Origin: Cunninghamella blakesleeana
Taxonomy: Eukaryota; Mucoromycota; Mucoromycetes; Mucorales; Cunninghamellaceae
DNA length: 64,000 nt
Direction of reading: 5' to 3'
Assembly: GCA_017871115.1 (NCBI GenBank)
Contig: JAFCIZ010000001.1
Span: 725,501 to 789,500 of the forward strand
This document shows positions 25,584 to 37,891 of this stretch, one piece after another. The notes under the pieces were generated by a model that saw only the letters and a list, made by a program, of their open reading frames with translations, had not been told where the DNA came from and searched no databases. Position numbers and translations under genes: made by a program. Every line of letters begins with the position of its first letter. Position 1 is the stretch's first letter.

Positions 25584-25850
25584 AATGTTATTGTAATCGG
25601 TTTGTATAGAAAAGTCAGAAGTCAAAGAAGCTGATGAAGCTTTTGCAACTAATAAGTTATTGGAGTTTAATTTGTCTTGTAAAACTGCAGATTCGTCATG
25701 AGCTGATGGATTACTACTAACTGCAGATTTTACTTTTACAAAAAACTTTGAGAGCATTCCTTCATTTTCTGCTTCTGTATTTATTGGTCCAAGATTAAAA
25801 CTGGTCAAACTATCACTGTTATCGTTCATGATTTCTTTTAAAGTTGTCAT
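16781..25850 (-). CDS. FAB1: 1-phosphatidylinositol-3-phosphate 5-kinase (PIKfyve/Fab1)
   Basis: Makes PtdIns(3,5)P2 on endosome and vacuole membranes. Exons (minus): 25850-24971, 24836-19004, 18789-18476, 18354-18184, 18064-17961, 17860-17732, 17614-17524, 17384-17223, 17122-16971 and 16873-16781, joined in frame, about 2,642 aa, longer than yeast Fab1 (about 2,280). The FYVE finger (about 264-325) is split by intron 1: [23 protein letters not shown], then RVCNFC. The CCT/TCP1-like domain spans about 810-1050, and a Cys-rich region (WSYCKECKK) starts near 1373. The kinase domain is 2343-2642 with [38 protein letters not shown] and activation loop [10 protein letters not shown]. No DEP domain was seen. 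Long Asn-, Ser- and Gln-rich inserts sit between domains. The intron at 18790-19003 carries a long (TAA)n repeat. Confidence 0.96.
18868..18967. repeat. (TAA)n microsatellite in a FAB1 intron
   Basis: About 26 uninterrupted ATA/TAA units from roughly 18890 to 18967, with an imperfect lead-in of TAATAAAA variants. It lies wholly inside the 214-nt intron separating the large exon from the linker exon before the kinase domain. Its translation yields an artefactual poly-tyrosine frame. Confidence 0.9.
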
Positions 25851-26680
25851 TCAATTACATAAACACTGGTATTTAGTGAATGCCCATACTTTTCCTTTTT
25901 TTTTAAAAAAAAAAAAAGAGGAAGGAGAAAAAAAAAGGTAAAGAAAAAAAAATATATTTTTTTTTTAAATAAATAAAAATGGAAAGAAAAAGAAACAAAA
26001 AAAAAAAAATTGAACTTTTTTCAATTCTGGAAAAAGCTGCGTTGATCCAAAATTATATTTTTCTAGCATTCATATTATTTTAATATAATATATATTTAAT
26101 ATATATTTATTATAGTATATAAAATAAATGTATATATACACTTACTTACCTACTTATTTATAATTTTCAATATTCATGAGAATATTATTATTTTCTATGG
26201 GAAACTATGACGTTATAAATATAAAACGTTTATGTAAACAAACTAGTGATGATCATTAGAGAAAAACAATAAAAAAAAGTTCGAGTTTCGATTACCAAAT
26301 TTAGCTTCGTCGAAAATCGGATTTTAAATTTAAATCATCATTATTCTTTACAATTTCAAACTTCCTTTTTTTCCCTTCTCTTTTTTAAAAAACTTAAAGG
26401 TAATTATATGATAGAATAGGACATGATGACATTATTATAAATAACATATTAGATCAGCATTATATAATATATTTACGCGTTATAATGGATGGATAAAAAA
26501 TGGAATGGATAGTTTTTATTTACGATGGATGGATGGATTATACCAAAAAAAAAAGGCATAAAATCAACCTCCTACATATCAAAAAACATTCCATCTTTAA
26601 TTCGATATTTATCATTAATATTTCTTCCTCTGTTTTATTTTTATTTTTATTTTTTCAAAATATGAATATAGGACTTGGTC
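25851..26680. other. Intergenic, divergent promoter region (FAB1 / RPL15)
   Basis: T8A13-type tract at 25897-25917, purine-rich A/G runs next to the FAB1 start, TGGA-type short tandem repeats (about 26485-26536) and pyrimidine-rich DNA before RPL15. No ribosomal-protein promoter motif could be assigned with confidence. Confidence 0.5.
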
Positions 26681-27621
26681 ATGGGTGGTAAATAAAAAAA
26701 AGAATATTAATATATGGACAAAAAAAAATAGAGTTCTTGGATTCAACATTTGCAAACACAACAAGTATCAATATATTTACAATATATACAATATTTTTTT
26801 TTCTTTTTTATTGAATAAATAGCCTATAAATATCTTGAAGAATTACAAAAGAAGAAGCAATCTGATGTTCTTCGTTTCTTACTCCGTGTTCGTTGTTGGG
26901 AATACAGGTAATAATAATAATAATAATAATGGATATAAAAGCAATATGCATATATTTATATTTATATATATCAATACCTATATATTAAAAAAAGGGCATA
27001 AACCTCTAAAAGAATATGGATTAAAATAAAATAAGGTAGAAAAGAGACTGATAATAGTTATTTTTATTTATTCATTATTCATTATTTATTACGCATAGAC
27101 AATTAAATGTAATTCATCGTGCTTCTCGTCCTAGCCGTCCTGACAAGGCTCGTCGTCTTGGTTACAAGGCCAAGCAAGGTTTCGTTATCTACCGTATCCG
27201 TGTCCGTCGTGGTGGTCGTAAGAGACCTGTTCCTAAGGGTGCTACTTACGGTAAGCCTGTCAATGAAGGTGTTAGCCAACTTAAATATCAACGTTCTCTT
27301 CAATCCACCGCTGAAGAACGTGTTGGTCGCAAGTGTGCTAACCTCCGTGTTCTCAACTCTTACTGGATTAACCAAGATGCTACCTACAAGTACTTTGAAG
27401 TAATCCTTGTTGATCCTTCTCACAAAGCTATCCGTCGTGATCCTCGTATCAACTGGATCGTTAACGCTGTTCACAAACGTCGTGAAGCCCGTGGTCTCAC
27501 TGCCATTGGTAAGAAATCTCGTGGTAAAGGTAAGGGTCACAAATTCTCAAAGACCAAGGGTGCTGGTCAACACTCCAACTGGAAGAGACGCAACACTCTT
27601 TCTCTCCCTCGTTACCGTTAA
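26681..27621 (+). CDS. RPL15: 60S ribosomal protein L15 (eL15)
   Basis: Structural protein of the large ribosomal subunit. Exons 26681-26687, 26823-26907 and 27099-27621 give 204 aa, exactly the usual length. The first coding exon holds only ATGGGTG; splicing restores [17 protein letters not shown], the invariant N-terminus. Exon 2 ends in RVRCWEYR and exon 3 continues [20 protein letters not shown], followed by [19 protein letters not shown] and the C-terminal [14 protein letters not shown]. Codon use in exon 3 is strongly biased to C-ending codons (GTC, CGT, AAG, CTC), unlike neighbouring genes, as expected for high expression. The large antisense frame 27103-27540 is a by-product of this bias. 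Confidence 0.98.
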
Positions 27622-28722
27622 TCTGCCATGGTCATTTAGTTATAGTTCTTTATTCATATTTATTATACTTCTTATTATAATTTATTATAATAAAAAACAA
27701 TACAACAATAACAAAAAAATTATCGAGTTATATTAGCCCTGTTTTTATTTATTTTATTTTTTTAGAATTAATGCAAAAAAAGAAGGTTAGGTTTTTATTT
27801 TATTTTATACTCTTATTATGTATTTTTATTTTTACAATTATTATTAATATTATTATTGTTTGTGTAAGGGACATATTTCTTTGGTAATACTCAAAAATCA
27901 ATAGCATCGAATTTTAAAATAATAAAAGATAATAAATATATAAAAATAATAAAGTAAAGTTCTTTAAAATGAACATTGCATCGATCACCTGGTATAAAAA
28001 GAGTTTAATAATGAAAAAATAATAAGGAAAAAAAATAAGAATATATATACATATAGGTATAACATAATAATTTATTTTCCATTTTTTGTTTAAAATGTAC
28101 TAAATGGCATGGTTCGTTGTCTGACTCCGAAGAACACAAAATATATTAACCATCTTATTCTTCTATTGTTATTTTTTTTTTTTTTTAAAAAAAAAAGGCA
28201 TTTCGTAATAATTTAAAAATTCAGCCTATTAAAATTACTGAAATCATCGCATGGTTTTTATATAAAAGGTATTAGCAAATTATCAATATATATATATTGA
28301 TTATTACTAACCTCTATACATTCTATTTTTTAAATATGCGCTCCATATACATTTTTTTAAAAAAACCTATAATTTAAATATAGTAGGACAGATCTTTATT
28401 TTTTTTTAAAAAAAAGATTAGTATAACGTTTCACACACATCGTATAAATCTCGTTAAAATATAATTATATTACCACATAGTATAAAAGTGTCAGAATTTA
28501 CTAGTTGTTGCATTGATTCACGTGTATATTTTAATGTGCAAATAACTTTTAACATTGACAATCAAACCCCGATATATTTTTTTTTTCACCTTTTTTAAAA
28601 AAAATTCTGTATAAATCAAAATGCTTTTTTTTTATCTCTTTTTCTCTTTCTTTCTTCACTTTATATATATTTAAATATATTTTTATATATATACTTTATC
28701 AACTATTTATTTTTTATTAAAT
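27622..28722. other. Intergenic: RPL15 3' side, phosphatase-phospholipase C promoter side
   Basis: Three T-run/A-run junctions lie at about 28172-28196, 28398-28415 and 28589-28602. A pyrimidine run precedes the next start (about 28625-28660). No gene or tRNA was recognised. Confidence 0.5.
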
Positions 28723-31700
28723 ATGAAGTTGTCACTTTTTGCAGTGTCGACAAGTTTACTATTGTCAACTGTTTCTGCCATTGTACCTGGCAAACATTTT
28801 GATCGTATCGTTACTATTGTTATGTCTGATGCCAACTATGACGATGCCTTTAAAGACCCATATTTTAGCTCCTTGGCTAAAAAGCATAATGGTATTACTT
28901 TAACTAACTATGGAGCTCTTGCTCAACCTTCCCAGCCTAATTATGTAATTATTTATACTCTGTGCCAATATGCGAATTGTGATTTTACTGATTAATTAAT
29001 GAGATAATTTACTTTTTATTTTATATTATACTTGTATTTTTATTTAGGTTGGTATGATTAGTGGTAGTGTTAAAGGTGTTCATTTAGATTTTGATTCTAA
29101 TATCAGCAACCGTAAATCAGTTGTAGATTTATTAGAGGATAAGAACATTTCATGGAAAACTTATCAAGAAAGTTACCCTGATGGTATATATATAAAACTA
29201 AAAGATAATTGTGTATAAAATAATAATATATAATAAAAAATTATTTATATTAATATATCAATACCTTTTTATATTATTTTATTTTAATACACTTTCTTAG
29301 ACGGAAAATGCCACACTGATTCTTCTATTGGTGATTATTACGTTAGAAAACATAACCCATTCATGTCTTTCACTAATATTTCTGGTAATACTAAAAGATG
29401 TGTTTCTCATATTGTACCTCTTTCTCAATTGGATAAAGATATTGCCAACGATCAAGTTCCACAATATGTTTTTATTACTCCAAACGTAAAATAATACTTT
29501 TAATACTAATTTTAATACTAATTTTAATAATAATAAGTAATGCATTTTAAAAAGTTCGGTACATTAACTTTAATTTTTTATTTTTTTCCTTTTTTCAGAT
29601 GATTAACGATGGTCGCGGTAAAAATAACTTTTTTTTTTTTTTTCATATTAAAAAATTAATCATCCAAAAGCGGAAATCTAACTCTAAAAAAACAATTATT
29701 AAATATGCTTTGCATCTTTTATTTTTATATTTATATTATACTTACTTTCATAGATAGTGATGTTACTAAAGCTTCCCAATGGTTTAGAGAGTATATAGAA
29801 CTTAGACTTAAAGAGCCTGCTTTTACCAAGAATACTCTTTTTGTTCTTACTTGGGACAAACAAGAAACCGTTATTTCTCTTGATAACCATGTGTTAACCG
29901 TATTATTTGGTCCTATGGTCAATCGATATGCTTTAACTGATAGTGTTAATTATGATCATTATTCTATTCTTAAAACTGTACAAGATAATGTGAGTATATA
30001 ATTCTGCTATTCTCTTTTTATCAATCCGGATGCATAAACATTTTTCACATGATTATGTACTTACATTTGCTTATTTTTTTATTTAATTTTTTAATGGAAT
30101 TTATTTTTAGTGGGACCTTCCTTCTCTAGGACAAAATGATGTCGATGCTGCTCCCTTTGTTCTCAAAGATCTTGCTGGTAAATAAATAATGATAGCAATA
30201 GTAATAATAATAATAATAATTATATACAAGTGTTGGCTGACTAAAAAACAATTCGTTATTGCACTTTATTTTAAAATAATAATTAATAAATAGAAAACGG
30301 CGCTTCTGAAAAAATTAAAAATGTAGTCATCCTTTTGTTTGAAAACCGTAGTTTTGATCGTATGATGGGCTGGTTCAAGTACAATAAAGAAATCGATGGT
30401 TTAACTGGAAAAGAATGTAATTATGTAAATCCATCCGATCCAAAATCCTTAAAGATTTGTGCTACTAATAATGGTTTACTTAAAGATCCTCTTGACCCAC
30501 CTCATGGATATGACGCTGTGACACATCAGCTCACTGGCAATCCCAATCTCCCTTCTGACAGTGTTAAAAAAGTATCAATGGGTGGCTTTGTTGCTGACTT
30601 TGCTAAAGAGTTTCCTAATATTAAAGATAATGCAACTGCCTTACATCAAGTCATGGACGGTTTTGATCCTTCATCTATTCCTATTACATATGAATTAGCT
30701 ACTAACTATACCATTGTTGATCGTTGGTTTTCTTCATTCCCTGGTAAAACAATAATAATAGTATTAATAATTGAAATAGCTTTTATATAAAAAAGTATAT
30801 TATATCGTATTAATACCATTGTTAAAACTATCGTTGTTTTTATTATATTTAGGCTCCACTCTTCCTAATCGTCTCTTTGCTGCTTCTGCAACTTCTAATG
30901 GTGAAGTACACACTGACGGATGGAAATACCCTAAAGGTTATCCTCAGCGTACCATTTTCAATAACTTGGCCGGTAAATTTATTTTTCAAATGCGTTTTTT
31001 TATCAAAAAATTATATATATATATGAATCAGGTTTATTAATTATTATTACGACTATTACTATTATTTTTGAATTAGATGCAAAAATTGATTGGAGTAGTT
31101 ATTATAATGAAATTCCAAGTCTTTTAGTCTTGAGTAAACTTAGATTAGGTTCCTTACATCATTATAAAAATTGGTCTCGTTTCAAAAAAGATGCTGCTAA
31201 TGGTAAATTGTCACCTGTAAACTTCATTGATCCTGCTTATTTCTCTCTTGCCAAGTGTATTGTAAGTTATATATATATATTACATCATTATAATAAAAGT
31301 AATATTTTCTTTTTTCTCTAAATTTTTAATTTTTCTTTAAAATCGTCGTGATACATAGGTTGAAAATGATGCACACCCACCTTCTGATGTTGCTGATGCT
31401 GAAAAATTATTAAAAGAAGTCTATGAAACCATAAGAGCTAGTCCACAATGGAATAGTACTTTATTTATTGTTACATTTGATGAAGTAATTTTTTTTTCTT
31501 TTTTCTTTTTTTAACAATAATAATTGTAAACCAAACGCTAATTATTTATTTTATTATAGCATGGTGGTTATTATGACCATGTAGATACCCCTCTTTATGC
31601 TCCTAACCCAGATGGAAAGAACTTCACTGATCCAGATGGAAAAGATACTAACTTTAATTTTGATCGTTTGGTAAGTAATTTGTCAGCTAATTATTTGTTT

Positions 31701-32447
31701 ATATATTTTCACTTTTTTTTTATTACAGAATGTATATTAACTTGTTAGCATTATTTTAATTTATAATTTTATTAACAATCAAGGGTGTACGTGTTCCTGC
31801 TATTTTGATTTCTCCTTGGGTTAAAAAAGGTGCTGTTATTCATGAACCTAAGGGTCCTTTTGAAAATTCTCAATATGAACATTCTTCAATTCCCGCTACT
31901 ATTAAGAAGGTACTCTATTTTTTTATTTATTGACTGATTGCTTTATATAGTTTCTTTATGAGCTAATTTTTTTTTTCTGCATATATAATATTAAACTATT
32001 TTTAGTTATTCAATTTACCTAAATTCCTTACAAAACGGGATGAATGGGCTGGTAAGAAAATTTACACATACACATACACATACACATATGTATATATACA
32101 TACATATATATATATATATAGTAAGCTATCTTTTCAATTACCTTAACATGTCTTAATATATATGTGTATATTTCAATTAGGCACTTTTGAAAATGCTGTA
32201 TCTCTCGATAAGCCACGTCAAGACTGTCCATTAAAATTATCTGACCCACCTGCACCTGTTGTTAATGGAACAATCACCAATCCTCTTGGTAAGTTTATTT
32301 TTATTTTTACAAATAGTATGAATACTGGTGTAGGATTATTATGATTAAAAAATACTGAATTATCCCTTTTTATTTTTATTCATGAAATAAATAGAAAAAG
32401 CTATTTGTGATGCTCTCCGAACTATTATTCAAGGCGAAAAAAAATAA
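28723..32447 (+). CDS. Acid-phosphatase-like domain fused to non-specific phospholipase C, secreted
   Basis: Fifteen exons: 28723-28944, 29048-29183, 29301-29485, 29599-29617, 29754-29989, 30111-30177, 30294-30743, 30853-30972, 31077-31261, 31359-31484, 31560-31670, 31784-31909, 32006-32051, 32181-32288, 32395-32447; 729 aa. Residues 1-19 are a signal peptide ending TVSA. Residues about 20-288 match fungal acid phosphatases of the phosphoesterase family (PF04185): [38 protein letters not shown]. Residues about 289-729 match plant/bacterial-type phospholipase C of the same superfamily with all four diagnostic motifs: ENRSFD (305), TLPNR (441), [10 protein letters not shown] (581) and [12 protein letters not shown] (620). 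The second domain has no start or signal peptide of its own. The N-terminal domain seems to lack several metal ligands, so lipid hydrolysis by the second domain is the likelier activity. Retaining intron 6 would stop translation two codons after the phosphatase-like domain. Confidence 0.85.
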
Positions 32448-33204
32448 AATATTTTTTTTAATTTAATTTATTTAATTTATATGATTCTATAGTAGATGTA
32501 ATTTTATAATCTTTAATAAATATACTATTTTACTACTTTATTTTTGCTTTCTATAAAAACTGGCAAAATTCTAGATTTGAATCATTATCATTTTTCAGAA
32601 AAAAAAAAAAGAAAAAAGTTGCTCTGCATGAATATCACGACATATACATATTAAATTATTTATACATCTATATATCAAGTATAGTTATAAAATAAAAATT
32701 AAACTAATTGAAAAATTGTAATAATGTTGATAAAAATGTATTTTATGGGAAAATTGTTTTTGTTGCATATAAAGTTCTGATTATTAAAAGATGTAATATA
32801 TATTGACCGATTTTTTTTATTGTATATTCCTAACCACATGTATCATTTTAATGATGGTTTGTTGAGGGGTAGTGAGATCACAGAAGCATTTTATTTTTAT
32901 TATTAATTAAATACTCTGCATTTTCTTTATTTTTTAACGTATTATTTTTTATATGTAACAAAAAATAAGGAAAATAAATAACAGTAAGTATTTTAATTTT
33001 ATACAATTATATAATAAAATAAAGAATTACATAATGGTGATTATATCTTGAATTTCAAGCTAAAAGAAAAAAGATTTTTTTATACTCTTTTTAACCAATG
33101 TTTCATTTTCTTTTGAAAAATAAAAATAAAATAATTATATTAAAGTCTCTCTCTAACTCATTTAATAAAAATAAATTATATTTATTCAATTATATATATA
33201 TTAT
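32448..33204. other. Convergent 3' region (phospholipase C fusion / BSD protein)
   Basis: AT-rich untranslated DNA with several AATAAA-like words on both strands; no gene is seen. Confidence 0.6.
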
Positions 33205-33872
33205 TTATTCCCAATCACTATCACTATCATCATCTTGATCCTGTTTCTTTTCTTCTGAAGTGCTTGTTCTAATCCAGTCATCACCATCGGTTTGATATTT
33301 CAAAGGTGGAGATACTAAACTAGCTTCTGTGGATGGTGGTTCTGAGATATTACTGAAATCTGTGTCTGATTTATTAGTGTCGTGAGAGATTTCATCTATA
33401 TTAGTTGCTTTCATTTTAGATTTTTGTTTGTCACTAATGGACGATACATTATTATTATTATTGTTATTCTTGCCATTATTATTATCTTCATCATCCGAAT
33501 CCCATTTAAAGTCAGCTTCATCTTCATGTTCATCAACACCTATGCATTTGAAACAAAAACCATATTAGTAATAATAATAATAATAATAATAATAAAAAGA
33601 ATTATATTAATAATATAGTTTAATTACTTTATTTATTTTTAATTTCTTTTTCTTTTTTATTATATATAGTAAAATTTATCTATTACCTTTTACAATAAGT
33701 TGTCGACGTTTATCTTCTTCATCGATCTTCCAAATATGATAAAAATAGCGTTGCCAAAATGTAGTATAATCCACTTGAATTGGCACTAATTGATATTGAT
33801 ATATATTTATAAATATAAATACATATAATATTTCTTGGTCATCCGCTTTTATTTTTTTTTGTTTTTAATATA

Positions 33873-33910
<38 letters not shown>

Positions 33911-35064
33911 AAGATTGTCCATTGTTTGCCTTAATTCTGGTGATTCATCCAATAATTTTGCAATTTCTTCAGTATAATCTTGTGCATGAAAACCCGAATT
34001 AAAAGTTTCAAATATTTTAATATCATCCCCAGTTAATGAATCTTTTGGATCTTTTAAAAAGGAATCATTATCTTGTTGTAATTTGGCTATTAAAGCCTCT
34101 TTACGAGTAGCACTAATATAAAAAATAAAAAGAAAAGGGTTGAGTCAATATTTTTGATCCTATTTTTTGATGTTCATTATCTATCTATCTATCTATATAT
34201 TATATATATATATGGGTATATTTTACTATATTTTTGGACCAGTAGCTTGATTAAGTGAATCGTTATTTTCATTATCATCATCATCATTTTCATCAGGTTC
34301 TAATACAGTAATGGTACGATTTAACACTTGTATCACTTCTGTACCAAATTTTTGTATATATTGTTCAGCAAATTTTGTTCCTTCATCAAGTTCTTGTCTC
34401 AATTCACCAAGATTGATATTATCAGGTAATTTAATAGAAGTTAGTTGAGTAGGTAATGTTTGATTAAGTGTGTTGGTTAACCCATCCCTTAAGGAGGAAA
34501 AGTTGACTGTATTAATTTTTTCAAGGTTTTCTTTAAAAGAAGAAAATAAGTTGTTGCTGGTTTTATTATTATCATTAATGTCAGCATCTGAATTAATTGC
34601 TTCTGTTGCTGTTGCTGCAGTGTTAATATTATTGGAAGAAGTAGAAGCTTCTCTTGTAGGATTATTATCTGGTGTAATAGTATTTGTTGAAGTAGTAGAT
34701 AAGGATAACTGATCAACTAAATCACTAGAATCATCTCTTAGTACACTTGCTATTTCTTGTAAATCTTTTTTAGTAACATCAACTATTACTTCGCTCTATG
34801 GTAAATGATATAATAAAATAAATAAATATATTTACATTTAATTTTAATAAATAAGTAGAATATATATAAATATTCACATAACATAAAAAAGTAAAATACC
34901 TGTTTTTTAACTGTGTCTATTAAACTATTAAATCGTTGACCCCAGCCAAAATTTGTAAATGCTTTAATAAGAGGATCGTTTTGTTCATCTTGTTCCACTG
35001 TATTATTATTTTTATTTTCATTTGCATTTACAGCTGAAGCTGTATATTGATAAAAGTCATCCAT
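33205..35064 (-). CDS. BSD domain-containing protein (BSDC1/Dos2-like)
   Basis: Exons (minus): 35064-34900, 34795-34227, 34112-33910, 33785-33687 and 33539-33205, in frame, 456 aa. The BSD domain is at about 265-345: KDPKDSLTGDDIKIFETF, then a DYTEEIAKLLDESPELRQ helix, then VDYTTFWQRYFYHIWKI with the signature F-W/Y-F pattern, split by an intron. The N-terminal part (FNSLIDTVKKQ, VDVTKKDLQEIAS) also resembles BSDC1-type proteins. The C-terminus is acidic and ends DDDSDSDWE. Serine-, Thr- and Asn-rich linkers are probably disordered. Role not settled for the family; S. cerevisiae Dos2 is linked to ubiquitin and Rtt107-related work and animal BSDC1 is poorly known. No membrane segment. Confidence 0.85.
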
Positions 35065-35285
35065 AATTATTATTCTTTTAAAAAATAATAGGAAAAAGAA
35101 GTAGTGAAAAAAAAAATTGGATGCGAAAAATTATTTACTTAAAAAAAAAAGCGGGGTATGAATTTTTTTTTTGCTTTAAATCAAAAGAATATGTGATCAT
35201 AAATTATTATTGTTTTTAATAAAATAAAGAGAATGAATAAAAAGGGGATATAAAATATATTGATATTGATATGAAAGATATAAAG

Positions 35286-35320
<35 letters not shown>

Positions 35321-35437
35321 TATTTTTAGAGAGTTAAAAATATAAAATAAATAAATAAATAATAAGAATAATAATGTATAAATAAGGTATCGATTAAGTC
35401 ATACTAAATAAAAAATAAAATGAAATTCACATGGTTA
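35065..35437. other. Short intergenic spacer between two minus-strand genes
   Basis: Promoter side of the BSD gene. It holds poly-A tracts and a (TA)n repeat at about 35288-35318; no gene is seen. Confidence 0.6.
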
Positions 35438-36548
35438 TTAATTATTTTCTTCTTGATCATTATTTTTTTCAGCATCAATAGCGGCTTGAATAAGGGTTTG
35501 GCAAGTAACTAAAAGTTTATCAAGAACAATACGATGAATTTCGTAATGACGATTGACTTCCATGGCTTTTGCCATACCCTTAACTGCAAGATTCCATGTA
35601 TGTTGACTAATATGTAATTTTGCATCCACAGCTTCGATACTTGCTTTTGCGTATGTCATTGAATAATAAACTGCACCTAATTTAAAAAAAAGATAAAAAT
35701 AAAATAAACATAAATAAAAACAAATAAAATGATTGGCTTTTATAAAAAAAAAAAAAAAAAAGAATGATGATTACTATTATTATTTTTTAGTAAATATATA
35801 CCTGGAATTGGACTCTTTTTAAAAACATCAACACCATATTCTGTCATAGAAGTAACCAAAGTACCAATTCTTGATGATAAAGTGATTGCTTTTTGTTGTT
35901 GATCATTTTCTTCATCTTCATTAATTTCTTTACAATTAGCAATTGCCATCATGGTTTCTTCGAAAGGTTGATCTAAATTTAATTGTTTACTATTTCTAAA
36001 TTGTGCTAATCGATATTCCAATGAGAGTTTAAGTTGAGGATCAGATTCCACTATTTTTTTTTTAAAAAAAAAATAAACCAAGGGAAATTAGTTTTTTTTA
36101 TAAAACATCTTTATATTATTATTATTATTATTATTATTTTACATGGTAAAGCAGATAACATTCTATCAACGCCCATTACATATAGATCTTTTGCCATTTG
36201 ATGATTTCCAGCTTGTTCCATTTCAGCAGCAATGTGAATTAAAGTAATGACTTGTTCAATTTGCTTTTTATCAATAGTGGTTTGAGTGACAGCTGTGCTA
36301 TTGTCGTTAATAGAATCTCCTCCTTTTTTAAAAACAAAATTTGAAAGTTGAGAGGAAAAAGAATTAGATCTTGATTGAATAGCTTTTTCATAAGGAGGAG
36401 GAGGATGAAGAAAAGAAGTGGTAGTAGTAGTTGCAGATTTTTCGCTCGAGGAAGAAGGTAAAAAAATGGATGCCATATTAGTGATGGGTGTTCCTACTAA
36501 AGGTAATTTATCAGCATGGGATATAACATTTGATACAAGACTTGTCAT
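35438..36548 (-). CDS. Probable MIT-domain protein, function unknown
   Basis: Exons (minus): 36548-36143, 36050-35802 and 35676-35438, in frame, 297 aa. Residues about 95-160 look like a MIT three-helix bundle: KKQIEQVITLIHIAAEMEQ, then NHQMAKDLYVMGVDRMLSALP, then, across intron 1, LEYRLAQFRNSKQL. This fits endosomal/ESCRT-linked adaptors, but the match is by pattern only. The remaining C-terminal helices (SSRIGTLVTSMTEYGVDVFKKSPIPG, then AKASIEAVDAKLHISQHTWN) resemble an amphipathic membrane-associated region of the senescence/spartin type, a weaker guess. The N-terminus (MTSLVSNVISHADKLPLVGTP) is amphipathic. Neighbouring BSD gene is on the same strand. Confidence 0.65.
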
Positions 36549-37309
36549 GATTTAATAATATATATATAAATTAGTGAGTAACGAAAATGGAGAAGAAAGG
36601 GAAAAGAAGAGAAAAAAAAAAGGAAAGTATAATTTAAATGAAAGAAGAGTAAAAGAAAATGAAAAGAAAATGAAATTATTTTCATTTTAATCATTATTTT
36701 ATTATATAATAAAAAAAGTAATAATAATAAATTTATTGGTAATTTCACGTGAAACGGGTCAGTTTCAGGAACAAAAATATAAACTGTTATGCTTCATTCT
36801 GCAAAGCTATAATTGTAATGATTATTTATTTATTTATTTACTATTTTTTTTTTTTGGCCCATCAAATTAAGAAAGTAAGAAATAATAAATGGATAAAATA
36901 GGATAGTTGTATCAAAATATAAAAAATGTTGTACAAAGTCATTACTTTTTTATTTTTATTTTTTATTTATTGTTATTATTATTTTTTAAACTTGAATATA
37001 AAATGATAAAAAAAAAAAATGCTACGTCAATTTTACTTTGTTACGATCATTTATGAAATGGTTCTTAAATTAGTATGATGCGTGTGTGTATATGGATAAT
37101 TTTTTTTTTATCAGTCGATCAAACATTGTTGACTTTTAAAAAAAGAGAGTTCAAAGTGAAACGTGATACGAATACAAATGCAACATAAAAAAAATTTTTT
37201 TTTTCTTATTTCCCACCTTTTTTTTTCTTTTTCCCTTTTCTTCTTCTTTTTTTTCTTTTTGTTTATTTATTTATCTTTTATTTTTTATAACAACAATAGA
37301 TAATTTATC
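36549..37309. other. Intergenic, divergent promoter region (MIT protein / TM2 protein)
   Basis: A/G-rich next to the MIT gene and T-rich (about 37190-37290) next to the TM2 gene. A CACGTG-like word (TCACGTGAAAC) is at about 36746. No gene is seen. Confidence 0.5.
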
Positions 37310-37891
37310 ATGTCAACTGAATACGGAGCTACCAATAATCGTGGTGATGAAGAAACCCCTTTATTAACTACCCAAGTCGAACCCCAAACTTGCTGGCAAA
37401 AAGTAAAAAGCAAACTCCATGAACACCGTGTTCGTGTTGTCATTGGCTGGTTAACTGTTTTAGCCGCTACTGCTGTTTTAACTCTCAGTTTCCATTTTGC
37501 TTTAAAACATCATCATGGTGATAAAAATACTGGTGATGAAGGTAGTGGAGATGATTTAATCCAACAATGTGTATCTGATAGAAGCTATATCATTGCTGTC
37601 ATTTTAGCTGTTTTCACTGGTCCTTTTGGTATTGATCGTTTCTATCTTGGGTAAGTCTTATTTTTTTAAAAAATAAAAAAAAAGAAAAAGAAAAGAAAAA
37701 GCATATTTTGGAATATGAAAATATTTATATGTATATATTTTTTTAATATATATTTTACTTTGAATAGCTATGTCTTCTGGGGTATCATTAAACTTTTAAC
37801 TGGTGGTGTTTTCGGTATCTTGTACGTTATTGATGTGATTTTAATTGCTGTAAATGCTTTACCCGATTCTTCTGGTTGTGTACTTCATTAA
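37310..37891 (+). CDS. TM2 domain-containing membrane protein
   Basis: Two exons, 37310-37650 and 37768-37891, give 154 aa. The N-terminal cytosolic part has an acidic dileucine-type signal (EETPLL) that could sort the protein to endosomes or vacuole. A first transmembrane helix is at about 44-63 (VVIGWLTVLAATAVLTLSF), followed by a His/Asp/Gly loop. The TM2 domain spans about 90-148: YIIAVILAVFTGPFGIDRFYLGY, then WGIIKLLTGGVFGILYVIDVILI. The DRFYLG motif, split by the intron, is the family hallmark. Function is unknown in fungi; animal TM2D proteins affect Notch signalling and phagocytosis. Confidence 0.9.

Noticed and set aside
27103..27540. Long antisense frame of 145 codons over RPL15, plus another plus-strand frame at 27119-27403
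   Set aside because: Both are shadows of the strongly biased RPL15 exon 3, whose frame gives a full-length conserved ribosomal protein.
30178..30293. Reading the phosphatase gene as ending at GK-stop, with a separate phospholipase gene downstream
   Set aside because: The stop sits inside a good GT donor, and no start codon or signal peptide exists before the phospholipase domain.
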